Assembly: GCA_019637105.1 (NCBI GenBank)
Contig: JAHBWF010000001.1
Location: 124,001-188,000, forward strand
DNA length: 64,000 bases
Origin: Labilithrix sp.
GTDB lineage: Bacteria; Myxococcota_A; Polyangia; Polyangiales; Polyangiaceae
Direction of reading: 5' to 3'
A program made the position numbers and the translations under genes. The notes beneath the pieces are model-generated. The model did not search any database, was not told the origin of the DNA, and worked only from the letters and a program-made list of their open reading frames with translations. Each line of letters opens with the position of its first letter. Positions within the stretch are counted from its first letter, which is position 1. Positions 25,998-35,169 of this stretch are shown here, one piece after another.

Positions 25998-28481
25998 GTG
26001 TCTCCGCGCCTACGCGCCGCCGGCGCGCTCATCGTCCTCGCGCTCGCGACGTTCGTCGCGCGCCCCGCGCTGGCGGACGCGCGCACGGAGGCCCGCGCGC
26101 ACTTCAAGAAGGGGATGGATGCCATCTCCGCCGGCAAATACGACGACGGCATCTCCGAGCTGGAGAAGGCCTACGAGATCCTCCCGCACCCGAACGTCCT
26201 CTACAACATCGCGCGCGCCCACGCCGAGGCGGGCAACCTCGAGAAGGCGGTCGAGAACTTCAAGAAGTACCTCGAGACGAACCCGCCGGACCGCGACGAG
26301 ACGCTCGCGATCCTCAAGGGCCTCGAGGCGAAGATCCGGGAGCGGGAGAAGGCGCAGCCCGAGCCGCCGCGCCCGGCGCCGGAGAAGCCGGCGCCCGACA
26401 AGCCCTCGGGCACGCCGACGACGCCGCCGGTCACGCCGCCGCCGGCGACGCCGTCGGGCGGCCCCGCGGGTGACATCGGCGCGGCGCGCACGGAGGACGT
26501 GTTCGCCGAGAGCATCGTCACCGCGTCGAAGGGGGCGCAGAGCCCGCTCGACGCGCCGAGCTCCACCGCCGTCATCACGGAGCAGGACATCCGCCTCTCG
26601 GGCATCACGAAGATCCCGGAGCTGCTCCGGCGCCTCGCCGGCGTCGACATCATGCAGGTGACCGGCGGACAGACCGAGGTGTCGATCCGCGGGTTCAACC
26701 AGCGCCTCGCGAACAAGACGCTGGTGCTCGTCGACGGGCGCTCGGTCTACGCCGACATCCTCGGCGCCACGATCTGGCAGACGCTCTCGATCGGCGTGGA
26801 GGACATCCAGCGCATCGAGATCGTGCGCGGCCCCGGCTCGGCGCTCTACGGCGCGGACGCGTTCAACGGCGTCGTCAACATCATCACGAAGAAGCCGGGC
26901 GAGGGGAAGAGCGGCCTCGCCGGCGCCTACGGCAGCCAGGCGACGACGCACGGGAGCCTCTGGGCGGCGGGCCGCGAGGGCGAGCTCGGCTGGCGCATGG
27001 CCGCCGGCTACGACTACCTCCCGCGCTGGTCGCGCGAGGTCCCGAACGGCCGCGCCGACGTGCGCACCGGCGTCGGCGATCAGGTCGAGAGCTCGCGCAC
27101 GATCCGCCTCGACGCGCGCGGCGCGCGGCGCTTCGGCAAGGCCGGGACGCTCTCGTTCGGCGGCGGCCTCGCGCAGGGCTCGCTCGAGATCCTCGGCATC
27201 GGCACGCTCCAGGACATCGTCCTGCCGTCGTTCGCCGCGACCGACGTGACGACCTCGTGGAGCTCGGAGCACCTCGACGCGCGCGTCTTCTGGAACCGGC
27301 TCCGCGGCGACTCGAGCCTCAACGTGAACTACGTCGGGCAGTCGCTCCTGCCGACGCGCGTCGAGCAGAACATCGTCGACGGCGAGGTCGTCTACAAGGG
27401 GCGGCTCGAGGTCTCGGCCGACTTCGTCAACGACCTCCGGATCGGCGCGGCGTACCGCTACAAGGACGTCGTCTGGACGTACCTCGATCAAGATCGCTTC
27501 GAGCACCACTACGCGCTCTTCCTCCACGACGAGCTCAAGATCGCCAAGCCGATCTCGCTCGTCGCGGACTACCGCCTCGACTGGGTGCCGTACCTCGAGC
27601 GCTTCCAGCAGTCGCCGCGCGGCGCGGTGCTCCTCCACCCGTCGGCGCAGTCGACGATCCGCGGCTCCGTCGCCACCGCGTTCCGCAAGCCCACGTTCCT
27701 CGAGTCGTACCTCCGCCTGCCGATCCAGCTGCCGGTCACCGGCGCCGGCCAGTTCTCCGAGGGCGTCCGCCGCGACGACCCGAGCTTCATCGTCAACGCG
27801 GAGCGCATCCTCAGCGCCGAGCTCGGCTACCTGAACCAGGAGAGCGACGTCTTCACGGTCGACACGGCGCTCTACTTCAACCGCGTCTCGAGCCTGATCC
27901 AGCTCGCCGCGACGAGGCCGCTCACCGTCGCCGACTTCCCGACCGCCGGGCAGCAGGACATCGCGACGGGGCTCTTCCCCGTGGGCTTCGGCGGCTGGGA
28001 CAACCAGTGCCAGGCGTACAACGTGTACGGCGGCGAGGCGAGCCTGCGCACCTACCCGACCGAGGGCCTCGACCTCTACGCCAACTACACGCTGAACCTC
28101 GTGCAGCAGGACAACTCGGGCTGCACCGCGGACGAGCTCTCGCGCATCGTCGCGGACCAGCGCACGAGCCGGCACAAGGTCAACGCGGGCGTCCAGCTCC
28201 GCACCCAGGCGGGCTTCGACGGCTCGGTCGACTTCCACTTCATCGCCGACCAGCAGTGGGCCGAGCAGGTGACCAACTTCGTGCGGCAGCAGATCGAGCA
28301 GGAGCGCTTCCGCCTCTCCGAGTACGCGCTCGTCAACGCCCGCGTCGGCTATCGTTTCCTCTCGAACCAGGCCGACGTCGGCGTCGTGGGCTTCAACGTG
28401 CTCGGGCTCGAGCACCGGCAGCACCCGTTCGGCCAGCTCCTCGGCCGGCGTGTCATGCTCCAGTTCGGTTACCGGTTCTGA
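25998..28481 (+). CDS. TonB-dependent receptor with N-terminal TPR domain
   Basis: The 827-aa product has a signal peptide (residues 1-26), a tetratricopeptide region (about 30-120; 'EKAYEILPHPNVLYNIARAH'), a Pro-rich linker (about 115-160), a TonB plug domain ('ESIVTASKGAQSPLDAPSST', 'RRLAGVDIMQV', 'VSIRGFNQR', 'IEIVRGPGSALYGADAFNGV') and a 22-strand-type barrel ending in the outer-membrane signature '...VMLQFGYRF'. TonB receptors import iron chelates, cobalamin or other scarce ligands across the outer membrane using TonB energy. TPR fusion in the periplasm is unusual and largely myxobacterial. GTG start is preferred. The next gene overlaps by one base and encodes a lipoprotein that is probably its partner. 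No TonB or ExbBD is in the window. Confidence 0.92.
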   Translation: MSPRLRAAGALIVLALATFVARPALADARTEARAHFKKGMDAISAGKYDDGISELEKAYEILPHPNVLYNIARAHAEAGNLEKAVENFKKYLETNPPDRDETLAILKGLEAKIREREKAQPEPPRPAPEKPAPDKPSGTPTTPPVTPPPATPSGGPAGDIGAARTEDVFAESIVTASKGAQSPLDAPSSTAVITEQDIRLSGITKIPELLRRLAGVDIMQVTGGQTEVSIRGFNQRLANKTLVLVDGRSVYADILGATIWQTLSIGVEDIQRIEIVRGPGSALYGADAFNGVVNIITKKPGEGKSGLAGAYGSQATTHGSLWAAGREGELGWRMAAGYDYLPRWSREVPNGRADVRTGVGDQVESSRTIRLDARGARRFGKAGTLSFGGGLAQGSLEILGIGTLQDIVLPSFAATDVTTSWSSEHLDARVFWNRLRGDSSLNVNYVGQSLLPTRVEQNIVDGEVVYKGRLEVSADFVNDLRIGAAYRYKDVVWTYLDQDRFEHHYALFLHDELKIAKPISLVADYRLDWVPYLERFQQSPRGAVLLHPSAQSTIRGSVATAFRKPTFLESYLRLPIQLPVTGAGQFSEGVRRDDPSFIVNAERILSAELGYLNQESDVFTVDTALYFNRVSSLIQLAATRPLTVADFPTAGQQDIATGLFPVGFGGWDNQCQAYNVYGGEASLRTYPTEGLDLYANYTLNLVQQDNSGCTADELSRIVADQRTSRHKVNAGVQLRTQAGFDGSVDFHFIADQQWAEQVTNFVRQQIEQERFRLSEYALVNARVGYRFLSNQADVGVVGFNVLGLEHRQHPFGQLLGRRVMLQFGYRF

Positions 28482-30196
28482 TGCTCCGCCGTCTCCTCCT
28501 CCTCCTGACCCTGCTCACGCTCGCGGTGACGGCGTGCGGCGACGTGCCGATCGACGACCAGCGCAACGACCAGCGGCTCTTCCCGCCCCGGGGCGTGATC
28601 CGCGGGACCGTGACCTACGTGGGGCCTCCGCCGTGCTCCCGCGCCGGGCACATCGTCGGCAACGCGGTGGTGCTCGTCTTCGACCGGCGGAACCCGCCGC
28701 CGCCGAGCGGCCTCGCGACGGGCGCGGTGAACTTCGTCGCGGTGCCCGGCGACGTCCTCTTCGCCAACCAGCCGCGGACCGTCGCCGACGAGCTGTTCTG
28801 TCCGCCCGCCACGACGAACGTCGAGGCGTCGGCGCCGTTCGCGGTGGCGCCGGTCGAGCCGGGCTCGTACGTCGTCTCGGCGTTCTACGACCGCCGCGGT
28901 CGCTTCTGGCCGACGTTCAAGTTCAGGAACCTCCCCGAGGCGGGCGATCTCGTGGGCGGCTACATCGACGTCGAAGACGCGCGCGTGAACGCGGGCAACC
29001 TCGCGTACCAGCCGATCTACCGGCCCGTCGACGTCGGCATCCGCCAGCCGGCGCCCCCGGACGAGATCCCCGACTTCACGATGGGGCCGAACGGCTACGT
29101 CGCCGACAACGTCCCGGTCTCGATCGGGCGCGTCGTCCCGTTCACGCGCCCGTACTTCCATCCGCGCCACATCGATCCGGTCACGAAGACGGAGACGAGC
29201 GCCGAGGAGATCGGCGAGCCGCTGCGATCGCCGGCGAACACCGTGGCCGATCCGCTCGCCGTGCCGATCCTCGCGATGACCCAGGACGTCCACGTGCTCG
29301 CGCCGCCGTCGAACCCGACGCCGCAGACGCTCGCCGCGTACCAGGAGGGCTTCCAGAGCCTCAAGCTCGTCTGGGGCGTCGCGCGGAACGAGGTCGACGA
29401 CGCGACCGATCCGCGTCAGCCCTTCGGCTTCCAGCTCCCCGCGCTCCCGCCGAACGGCAAGGGCGGGCTGCTCGTCTTCGCGCGCGGCGGCTCGATCCCG
29501 GAGAACCCCTCGGTGCCCGCGCTCTGGCCGCAGGTGGCGCTCGTGAAGCTCGCGAGCGATCCCGAGCGCAAGACCGACCTCCAGTCGCTCGTGGTGCAGG
29601 GGACGCGCGAGGAGACGCTGGTCACGGGCAAGCCGCCCGGGCCGCTCGTCGTCATCCAGGGCATCACGCTCTTCGACGACAGCCTCGCGCGGACGATCGC
29701 CGGGCCCGTGCCCGCGGCGCCGACGACGGCGGCGCTGCGCGATCACCTGACGGCGCTCGTGAGGCCGGCGGCGCTCTGCTTCGACCCGCGCCGCGTCGAC
29801 CTCGGCGGCGTGCTCGTCACCCCGCACCTCACCGGCCGGAGCGCGGACGGCAGCGAGACCGGCCAGCGCCCGCTCTTCGACGCCAAGGCGGTGGCCGCGG
29901 AGCCGATGGTGCGTGAGGTCCGCCGCGGCTGCCTCCCGACGGGCCGCTACGCCATCTCGCTCGTCTACCCGACGGGGCAGGCGTGGACGGTGCCGAACGA
30001 GAGCGGCGGCTGCTCGGCGCTCGAGGGCTCGGTCCGGGTCGGGGAGCGCGTGGGGAGCTGCACCGGCAAGCCGCGCACGGTCCTCCTCTCGCAGGGCTCG
30101 CGCGGCGTCGTCGAGATCATCGGCCCGAGCCAGGAGGGGATCGACTCCGGGATCTGCGCGGAGTTCCCCGTGCCGCCCGAGTGTCAGGCTCCCTGA
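28481..30196 (+). CDS. Outer-membrane lipoprotein partner of the TonB receptor
   Basis: The 571-aa product has a signal peptide with lipobox ('AVTAC', Cys about residue 19). The N-terminal part looks like a carboxypeptidase-regulatory or transthyretin-like beta sandwich ('RGVIRGTVTYVGPPPCSRAG', 'PFAVAPVEPGSYVVSAFYDR'); the rest is beta-rich with Cys pairs near the C-terminus, and no catalytic motif was found. It overlaps the receptor stop (TGATG), so translation is coupled; it may sit on the receptor at the cell surface and capture ligand, as SusD-like proteins do, although it is not SusD-like in sequence. A pair of hairpins overlaps and follows its stop codon. Confidence 0.8.
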   Translation: MLRRLLLLLTLLTLAVTACGDVPIDDQRNDQRLFPPRGVIRGTVTYVGPPPCSRAGHIVGNAVVLVFDRRNPPPPSGLATGAVNFVAVPGDVLFANQPRTVADELFCPPATTNVEASAPFAVAPVEPGSYVVSAFYDRRGRFWPTFKFRNLPEAGDLVGGYIDVEDARVNAGNLAYQPIYRPVDVGIRQPAPPDEIPDFTMGPNGYVADNVPVSIGRVVPFTRPYFHPRHIDPVTKTETSAEEIGEPLRSPANTVADPLAVPILAMTQDVHVLAPPSNPTPQTLAAYQEGFQSLKLVWGVARNEVDDATDPRQPFGFQLPALPPNGKGGLLVFARGGSIPENPSVPALWPQVALVKLASDPERKTDLQSLVVQGTREETLVTGKPPGPLVVIQGITLFDDSLARTIAGPVPAAPTTAALRDHLTALVRPAALCFDPRRVDLGGVLVTPHLTGRSADGSETGQRPLFDAKAVAAEPMVREVRRGCLPTGRYAISLVYPTGQAWTVPNESGGCSALEGSVRVGERVGSCTGKPRTVLLSQGSRGVVEIIGPSQEGIDSGICAEFPVPPECQAP

Positions 30197-30223
30197 CGGC
30201 GCCGCGCGTGCCGCGCGAGCGCC
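30183..30223 (+). terminator. Tandem hairpins at the end of the TonB receptor operon
   Basis: GTCAGG (30183-30188) pairs with CCTGAC (30192-30197) across a 3-nt loop, overlapping the TGA stop. A second imperfect GC hairpin lies at 30198-30223 (GGCGCCGCGCG against CGCGCGAGCGCC). Together they are a plausible operon end. Confidence 0.45.
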
Positions 30224-30242
30224 CCCCTGCTGAGCTTCGCGC

Positions 30243-30257
30243 TCGCGGCGTGAAAAG
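30243..30257 (+). repeat. 15-bp element upstream of ribF, copy 2
   Basis: Identical to 25925-25939 (TCGCGGCGTGAAAAG) and ending 60 nt before the ribF GTG. A -10-like TATCCT (30305-30310) lies about 8 nt before the same start codon, hinting at a short-leader transcript. Confidence 0.4.
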
Positions 30258-30317
30258 AGCGGGGACGCGCCAAAGGAGCCGGACCCGGAGGCGTCGAGCT
30301 GTTCTATCCTGGTCTTC

Positions 30318-31205
30318 GTGCAGTCTGCCGTCATCATCGGCAACCTCGACGGCGTTCACCGTGGTCATCAAGCCGTGCTCCGCCAGGCGCGCGCGCTCGC
30401 GGACGCGCGCGGTCTCTGCACGGTGGTGCTGACCTTCGATCCTCACCCGAGCCAGGTGCTGCGCGGGTTCACGCCGCCGCGGCTCGCGACGCTCGAGCGC
30501 CGCGTGGAGCTCCTCCGCCGTCACGGGGCCGACGACGTCGTCGTCGAGCCGTTCACCCTCGACTTCGCGGCGCTCACGCCGTCGCGGTTCGCGAAGGAGC
30601 TGCTCGTCGAGCGGCTCGGCGCGCGCGCCGTGGTCGTGGGCGAGAACTTCCGCTTCGGCGCCAAGCGCGCGGGCGATCTCGAGGCGCTGCGCGGCTTCGG
30701 ACGCGAGCTCGGCTTCGAGGTCGCCGCCGCCGAGGTCGCCGGCGACGAGCGCGGCCCGTTCTCGAGCACGCGCGTGCGCGACGCGATCGCCGGCGGCGAT
30801 CTCGACGAGGCGACCCGTCTGCTCGGTCGCCGCCACTCGATCTCCGGAGTCGTCGAGGGCGGAGACCGCCGCGGCCGCACGATCGGCTTCCCGACCGCGA
30901 ACCTCGGCGGCGTCCCGGAGGTGCTGCCGCCGCGCGGGGTGTACGCGGTGTTCGCCGACGACCGGCCGGGCGTGATGAACCTCGGCGTGCGCCCGACGGT
31001 CGACGGCGCGAACCTGCGCGTCGAGGTCCACCTGTTCGACTTCGACGGCGATCTCTACGGGCAGTCGATGCGCGTCCACCTCGTGAGCCGGATCCGCGAC
31101 GAGAAGAAGTTCTCCGGGCTCGACGAGCTCCGCGCGCAGATCGCCCTCGACGCCGAGGCCGCGCGGCGGTCGCTCGCGACCGCGCCGCCCGGCGACGGCG
31201 GCTGA
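30318..31205 (+). CDS. ribF: Bifunctional riboflavin kinase / FAD synthetase RibF
   Basis: The 295-aa product matches RibF along its length: the N-terminal adenylyltransferase has 'IIGNLDGVHRGHQAVLRQA' (HxGH nucleotide site) and 'LTFDPHPSQVL', and 'FSSTRVRDAIAGGD'; the C-terminal riboflavin kinase has 'GDRRGRTIGFPTANL' and 'PPRGVYAVF', 'MNLGVRPTVDG', 'LYGQSMRVHLV'. It phosphorylates riboflavin to FMN and adenylates FMN to FAD in the cytoplasm, supplying flavin to enzymes such as the acyl-CoA dehydrogenase encoded at 46.1 kb. GTG at 30318 is the only start that fits the family's N-terminus. Confidence 0.95.
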   Translation: MQSAVIIGNLDGVHRGHQAVLRQARALADARGLCTVVLTFDPHPSQVLRGFTPPRLATLERRVELLRRHGADDVVVEPFTLDFAALTPSRFAKELLVERLGARAVVVGENFRFGAKRAGDLEALRGFGRELGFEVAAAEVAGDERGPFSSTRVRDAIAGGDLDEATRLLGRRHSISGVVEGGDRRGRTIGFPTANLGGVPEVLPPRGVYAVFADDRPGVMNLGVRPTVDGANLRVEVHLFDFDGDLYGQSMRVHLVSRIRDEKKFSGLDELRAQIALDAEAARRSLATAPPGDGG

Positions 31206-31257
31206 ACGACCGGGCGCGGGTGGCGGGCCGGCGCGTTCGTGTCTACGTTGTCGAGAA

Positions 31258-32769
31258 GTGAGCCGCTCGGACCGATCGCTGTCGTGGCTCGGGCTCGCCT
31301 TCAAGGCCGCGGCCGTCGCGTTGATGATCGCCGCGCCGCTCGCGGGCGTCTGGCTCGCGTCGTCGCTCGCCGCGTTCGCGAACCGCGCCGCGTGGCTGCC
31401 CGTCCTCGCGGGCTTCTTCTTGTTCCCCGGGCTCCCGCTCGCGTGGGAGGGCGTCGGCGCGCTGCGGGCGCGCAAGCAGCGAGGGAAGCGACGCTTCCTC
31501 ACGTTCTCCGACCGGCTCATCCTCCGGACCCTCGCGATCAACGTCGTCTTCCTCGTCGTCCTGCTCGGCCTCTTCCCCTCGCGCGCGTTCGTCGCGGCCT
31601 CGACGCGCGGCGACTGGATGCTCGACGGCCAGCACGGACCGGCGGCGGAGCGCGCGCGCGCGCTGCTCCTCGACTGCGCCGGCGCGGTCGAGTGGGTCTA
31701 CCGCGCCTCGAACGACAACCCGTACCGCGAGGAGGGCGGCTCGCGCGACGGCAAGGACGTCGCTCCGACGCCCGCGCCGACGGGCGGCTCGAGCGCGGCG
31801 GGAGACGCGAACGGAGGGGACGGCGCGAGCGAGGGGGGAGGCTCGAGCGGGCCGGCGCCTTCGGCCGCGCGCCCGGCGAAGAGCTATCCGTGGCCCGCGC
31901 AGCTCCACCCCGCGGTCGTCGACATGCCGCGCGAGGTCGAGGTGAGCGTCGAGAGCGTCGGCAAGTACATCGCGGAGCACGAGACCGATCCGATGCTCCG
32001 CGTGAAGGCCCTCCACGACTGGGTCGCCGACCGCATCGCCTACGACGTCCCGGCCTACTTCGCCGGCGCCGTCCCGCATCACGACGGCGATCCCGACCAC
32101 GTCTTCCGCTCGCGGGTGGGCGTCTGCGCCGGCTACGCGCGCCTGCTCGCCGATCTCGGGAAGGCGACCGGCGACGAGATCCTCTACGTCACGGGCGACG
32201 TGCGCTCGAGGACGTCGCCGATGGAGGGCGAGCACCACGCCTGGAACGCCGCCAAGATCGACGGCGCCTGGTACCTCATCGACCCGACCTGGAACGCCGG
32301 GCACCCGAAGGACGGCGCCTTCGAGAAGGCTTACAAGACCGAGTACCTGTTCACGCCCCCGAGCCAGTTCATCCTGTCGCACTTCCCGGACGACGAGAAA
32401 TGGCAGCTCCTCGAGCGGCCGGTCTCGCGCGCCGAGTTCTTCCGGCGGCCGGTCGTCACCCCGACGTTCATCGCCCACGGCCTCGAGCTCCTCTCGCCCG
32501 ATCGGTCGCAGGTCTCGACCGGCGGATCGCTCGACCTCACGATCGGCAACCCCAAGAACGTGTTCCTCCTCGTGGACTTCGAGCCGAGCGCGGGCGGCCG
32601 CGCCGAGCGCCGCGGCGGGGCGCGGGTCCGGTGCGAGACCGACGCCCACACCCGGGCGCGCTGCGACTTCCCCGCGACCGGCACCTACGACGTCCACCTC
32701 TTCGCCAACCCAAAGGAGAGCGGCACCTACGACTACGTCGCGTCGGTTCAGGTGAACGCGCGACGCTGA
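31258..32769 (+). CDS. Membrane transglutaminase-like protein
   Basis: The 503-aa product (GTG start) has three hydrophobic segments in residues 1-110, a Ser/Gly/Ala-rich linker, and a transglutaminase-like domain from about residue 220: catalytic Cys in 'GVCAGYARLLADLG', His in 'EHHAWNAAKIDG', Asp in 'YLIDPTWNAG'. The last 90 residues form a beta sandwich. Such proteins cleave or cross-link peptides outside the membrane; the substrate is unknown. The domain's order C-H-D is intact, so it is probably active. Downstream genes on the same strand (DUF4912-like, ankyrin) start within about 80 nt and 3 nt and may share the transcript. Confidence 0.85.
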   Translation: MSRSDRSLSWLGLAFKAAAVALMIAAPLAGVWLASSLAAFANRAAWLPVLAGFFLFPGLPLAWEGVGALRARKQRGKRRFLTFSDRLILRTLAINVVFLVVLLGLFPSRAFVAASTRGDWMLDGQHGPAAERARALLLDCAGAVEWVYRASNDNPYREEGGSRDGKDVAPTPAPTGGSSAAGDANGGDGASEGGGSSGPAPSAARPAKSYPWPAQLHPAVVDMPREVEVSVESVGKYIAEHETDPMLRVKALHDWVADRIAYDVPAYFAGAVPHHDGDPDHVFRSRVGVCAGYARLLADLGKATGDEILYVTGDVRSRTSPMEGEHHAWNAAKIDGAWYLIDPTWNAGHPKDGAFEKAYKTEYLFTPPSQFILSHFPDDEKWQLLERPVSRAEFFRRPVVTPTFIAHGLELLSPDRSQVSTGGSLDLTIGNPKNVFLLVDFEPSAGGRAERRGGARVRCETDAHTRARCDFPATGTYDVHLFANPKESGTYDYVASVQVNARR

Positions 32770-32849
32770 CGGAGAGGCGCGACGCCGCGGGCCGGCCGCG
32801 GTTCGGGGTGGTTCGGGCTCGACAAACCGGGTACGACGAAGGGATCCCG

Positions 32850-33974
32850 ATGGACCGCGCAGAGCTCGAGCGTCTCGATCGCGAAGGCCTGGTCACGCGC
32901 GCGCAAGCGGCCGGCGTCCGGCGCGCGCGCGTCCTCACGCGCCCCGAGCTGATCGACGAGCTGCTCCGGCTCGATCCGGCGATCGATCCCGCGCAGCTCA
33001 AGAAGAGCCGAGGGTTCTTCGGCATCGCGCGCGACCTGCTCTCCCGTGTCGTCGAGCGCGGTCTTCACCTGCCGGACGCGGCCGATCGGCTCCGCGCGGC
33101 GCTCGGGAGCCCGCTCCCGCAGGTGCCGCGGCCCGAGCCCCAGGCCGTGCCGACGGTCACGCTCGCGGAGATCTACGCCGCCCAGGGGCACAAGCTCCGC
33201 GCCGTCGAGACGCTCGCGCGCGTGCTCGAGGCCGAGCCGGAGCACGGCGCCGCGCGCGCGCTCCTCGAGAAGCTCGAGGCGAGCAGCTACGTCGGTCCCC
33301 GGTCGCCGCTCCCGCCCGAGCCCGACGAGCTCGCGGCCGACGAGATCGGCGCCCACCTCGGCGTCGCCCCGGCGCCGCCGCCCGAGGCGGAGCCGGCGGC
33401 GTTCGCGTCGTCGCCCGCGCGGTCGTCGCCCGAAGAAGAGGCGCCGGCGTCGCCGCCCGAGGTGGAGCCGGCGTCGTCGCCCGACTCCGAGGCCCAGACG
33501 CCGCGCATCGAAGACCCGGCGACGTTGCCGCGCGCGTCGGTCCAGACCGAGTGCGTCGCGATCCCGCTCGACGCGGGGAGCTCGTACGTCTGGTGGCGGC
33601 TCGGTCCGCACGCGCGGCGCCTCGCCGAGGAGGCGTTCTTCTTCGTCCGCGCGGTCGCCTTCGCGCCGTCCTGGGACGGACCGCGGCGCGTGACGCGCGA
33701 CGTCGCCTGCGATCCCGCCGCCGGCGAGCTCGTCCTCCGGGATCTCCCCCCGGGCGCGATCGTACGGATCGCGATCGGGATCATGGACGGCGGCGAGCTC
33801 GTGCCGCTCGCGCACTCGCCGGCCCTCGAGGTGACTCCGGCGCGCGGGCTCGTCGAGTGGACGCCCGCCGGCGCCCTGCCGGTCACGCTCGACGATCCGG
33901 GCGCCGCGTCGATCGCGCGCGCCGCCGAGGGCGCAGCGCGCGCCGCGGCCGCGGTTCGTCCCGGACCGGGCTGA
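32850..33974 (+). CDS. DUF4912-like protein with Rho-N-like N-terminus
   Basis: The 374-aa product has a helical N-terminal region reminiscent of SAP/Rho-N modules ('EGLVTRAQAAGVRRARVLTR'), a TPR-like segment ('IYAAQGHKLRAVETLARVLE'), a Pro/Ala/Glu-rich linker with repeated 'SPPEVEPASS'-type units (about residues 165-235), and a beta-rich C-terminal domain with 'SSYVWWRLGPHARRLAEEAF' that resembles DUF4912. No catalytic residues are recognised. It lies 80 nt after the transglutaminase gene and 2 nt before the ankyrin gene, suggesting one operon. The DUF assignment is from memory of the pattern and needs a profile search. Confidence 0.65.
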   Translation: MDRAELERLDREGLVTRAQAAGVRRARVLTRPELIDELLRLDPAIDPAQLKKSRGFFGIARDLLSRVVERGLHLPDAADRLRAALGSPLPQVPRPEPQAVPTVTLAEIYAAQGHKLRAVETLARVLEAEPEHGAARALLEKLEASSYVGPRSPLPPEPDELAADEIGAHLGVAPAPPPEAEPAAFASSPARSSPEEEAPASPPEVEPASSPDSEAQTPRIEDPATLPRASVQTECVAIPLDAGSSYVWWRLGPHARRLAEEAFFFVRAVAFAPSWDGPRRVTRDVACDPAAGELVLRDLPPGAIVRIAIGIMDGGELVPLAHSPALEVTPARGLVEWTPAGALPVTLDDPGAASIARAAEGAARAAAAVRPGPG

Positions 33975-33976
33975 CC

Positions 33977-35035
33977 ATGTCCGAGGACCTGCTGCTCTAC
34001 GCGCAGCTCGGCAGGGCGGACCACATCTCCCGGCTCGTCGCCGAAGGCGCCGACCCCGACTGGCGCCGCGAGGACGGCGTGACGACCCTCATGATGGCCG
34101 CGATGACCGGCCGAGTCGAGGTGATGGCGTCGCTCATCGACTGCGGCGCCACGATCGATCTCCCGGCGCCCGACGGGATGACGGCGCTCCTCGCGGCGTG
34201 CGCCTTCGCCCGGACGACCCGCGACATCGGCGGCGTCGAGCTCCTGGTCGCGCGCGGCGCCGATCCGAAGCTCGCCAACAAGGAAGGGAACGACGCGCTG
34301 ATGCTGTGTGCGCGTCACGGCCTGGTCGAGGCCGTGATCGTCCTCCTCAAGGCGGGCGCCGATCCGCTCGCCGCCAACCGGTACGGCACGACCGCGCTGA
34401 TGCAGGCCGCGCGGGGGCACCTCGTGGAGACGGTGCGGGTGCTCCTCCGCGCCGGCGCCGACCGGTCGCAGGTCGACGAGAACGGCCTGAACGCGAGCCG
34501 CTACGCGCGCGAGCTCGGGCCGCCGCCGCCCGAGCTCACGGCGATCCTCGCGCCGAGCGATCTCGGATCGCTCGAGCTGTCGCGCCGCGTCTCGCGGTTC
34601 GGCCGGCCGGACTTCAAGATCGCGCTCCTCGGCTCCTGGAACGAGAGCGAGCTCGGTCCGAACGATTTCGAGTTCCTCGAGGTGACGGGGGAGCGTCAGA
34701 TCCTCGTCTCCGTCATCCACCTGCCCGACGAGCTCGACGCCGACGAGCGTCAGGACGCCATCGGCCGGAAGGTCCAGGAGCAGATGGCGGAGGTCCGGAG
34801 GGAGGCGGGGGACGACTGCCGGTTCACCGAGGTGCGCTTCTTCGAGGCCGATCACACGCTGCAGGCGCGGTGGAGCGGCTCGTCGCCGTCGGGAGCGTTC
34901 TTCGTCGCCGCGTGCATCTACGCGACGCCGATGCGCTTCGTGACGATGTCGTACCGGGATTTCCGCCCGAACCTGACGGACGAGACGCGCGGGCGTCAGG
35001 CTGGAGAGAGCGTCGCGTCGTTCCGCGTGAAGTAG
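33977..35035 (+). CDS. Ankyrin-repeat protein
   Basis: The 352-aa product has five ankyrin-like repeats in residues 1-185 ('EDGVTTLMMAAMTGRVEVMA', 'DGMTALLAACAFARTTRDIG', 'EGNDALMLCARHGLVEAVIV', 'YGTTALMQAARGHLVETVRV', 'NGLNASRYARELG'). The C-terminal 165 residues form a separate domain with mixed alpha/beta pattern ('LLGSWNESELGPNDFEFLEV') that I do not recognise. Ankyrin repeats mediate protein-protein contacts; bacterial examples act inside the cell or as effectors. No signal peptide. It starts 2 nt after the preceding gene, implying translational coupling. Confidence 0.85.
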   Translation: MSEDLLLYAQLGRADHISRLVAEGADPDWRREDGVTTLMMAAMTGRVEVMASLIDCGATIDLPAPDGMTALLAACAFARTTRDIGGVELLVARGADPKLANKEGNDALMLCARHGLVEAVIVLLKAGADPLAANRYGTTALMQAARGHLVETVRVLLRAGADRSQVDENGLNASRYARELGPPPPELTAILAPSDLGSLELSRRVSRFGRPDFKIALLGSWNESELGPNDFEFLEVTGERQILVSVIHLPDELDADERQDAIGRKVQEQMAEVRREAGDDCRFTEVRFFEADHTLQARWSGSSPSGAFFVAACIYATPMRFVTMSYRDFRPNLTDETRGRQAGESVASFRVK

Positions 35036-35169
35036 CCCGCGGCTCGGCGCGCCGCCTCCGGCAGAGCTCGTCGCGGGGCGCCGGGGATCGCCGCCTCCCC
35101 GCGCGATTTCCCCTCGACGGACGCCCGTTCGCGAGCCACGTTTGAAGGAAGAGAAGAGGCCGTCGTCAC

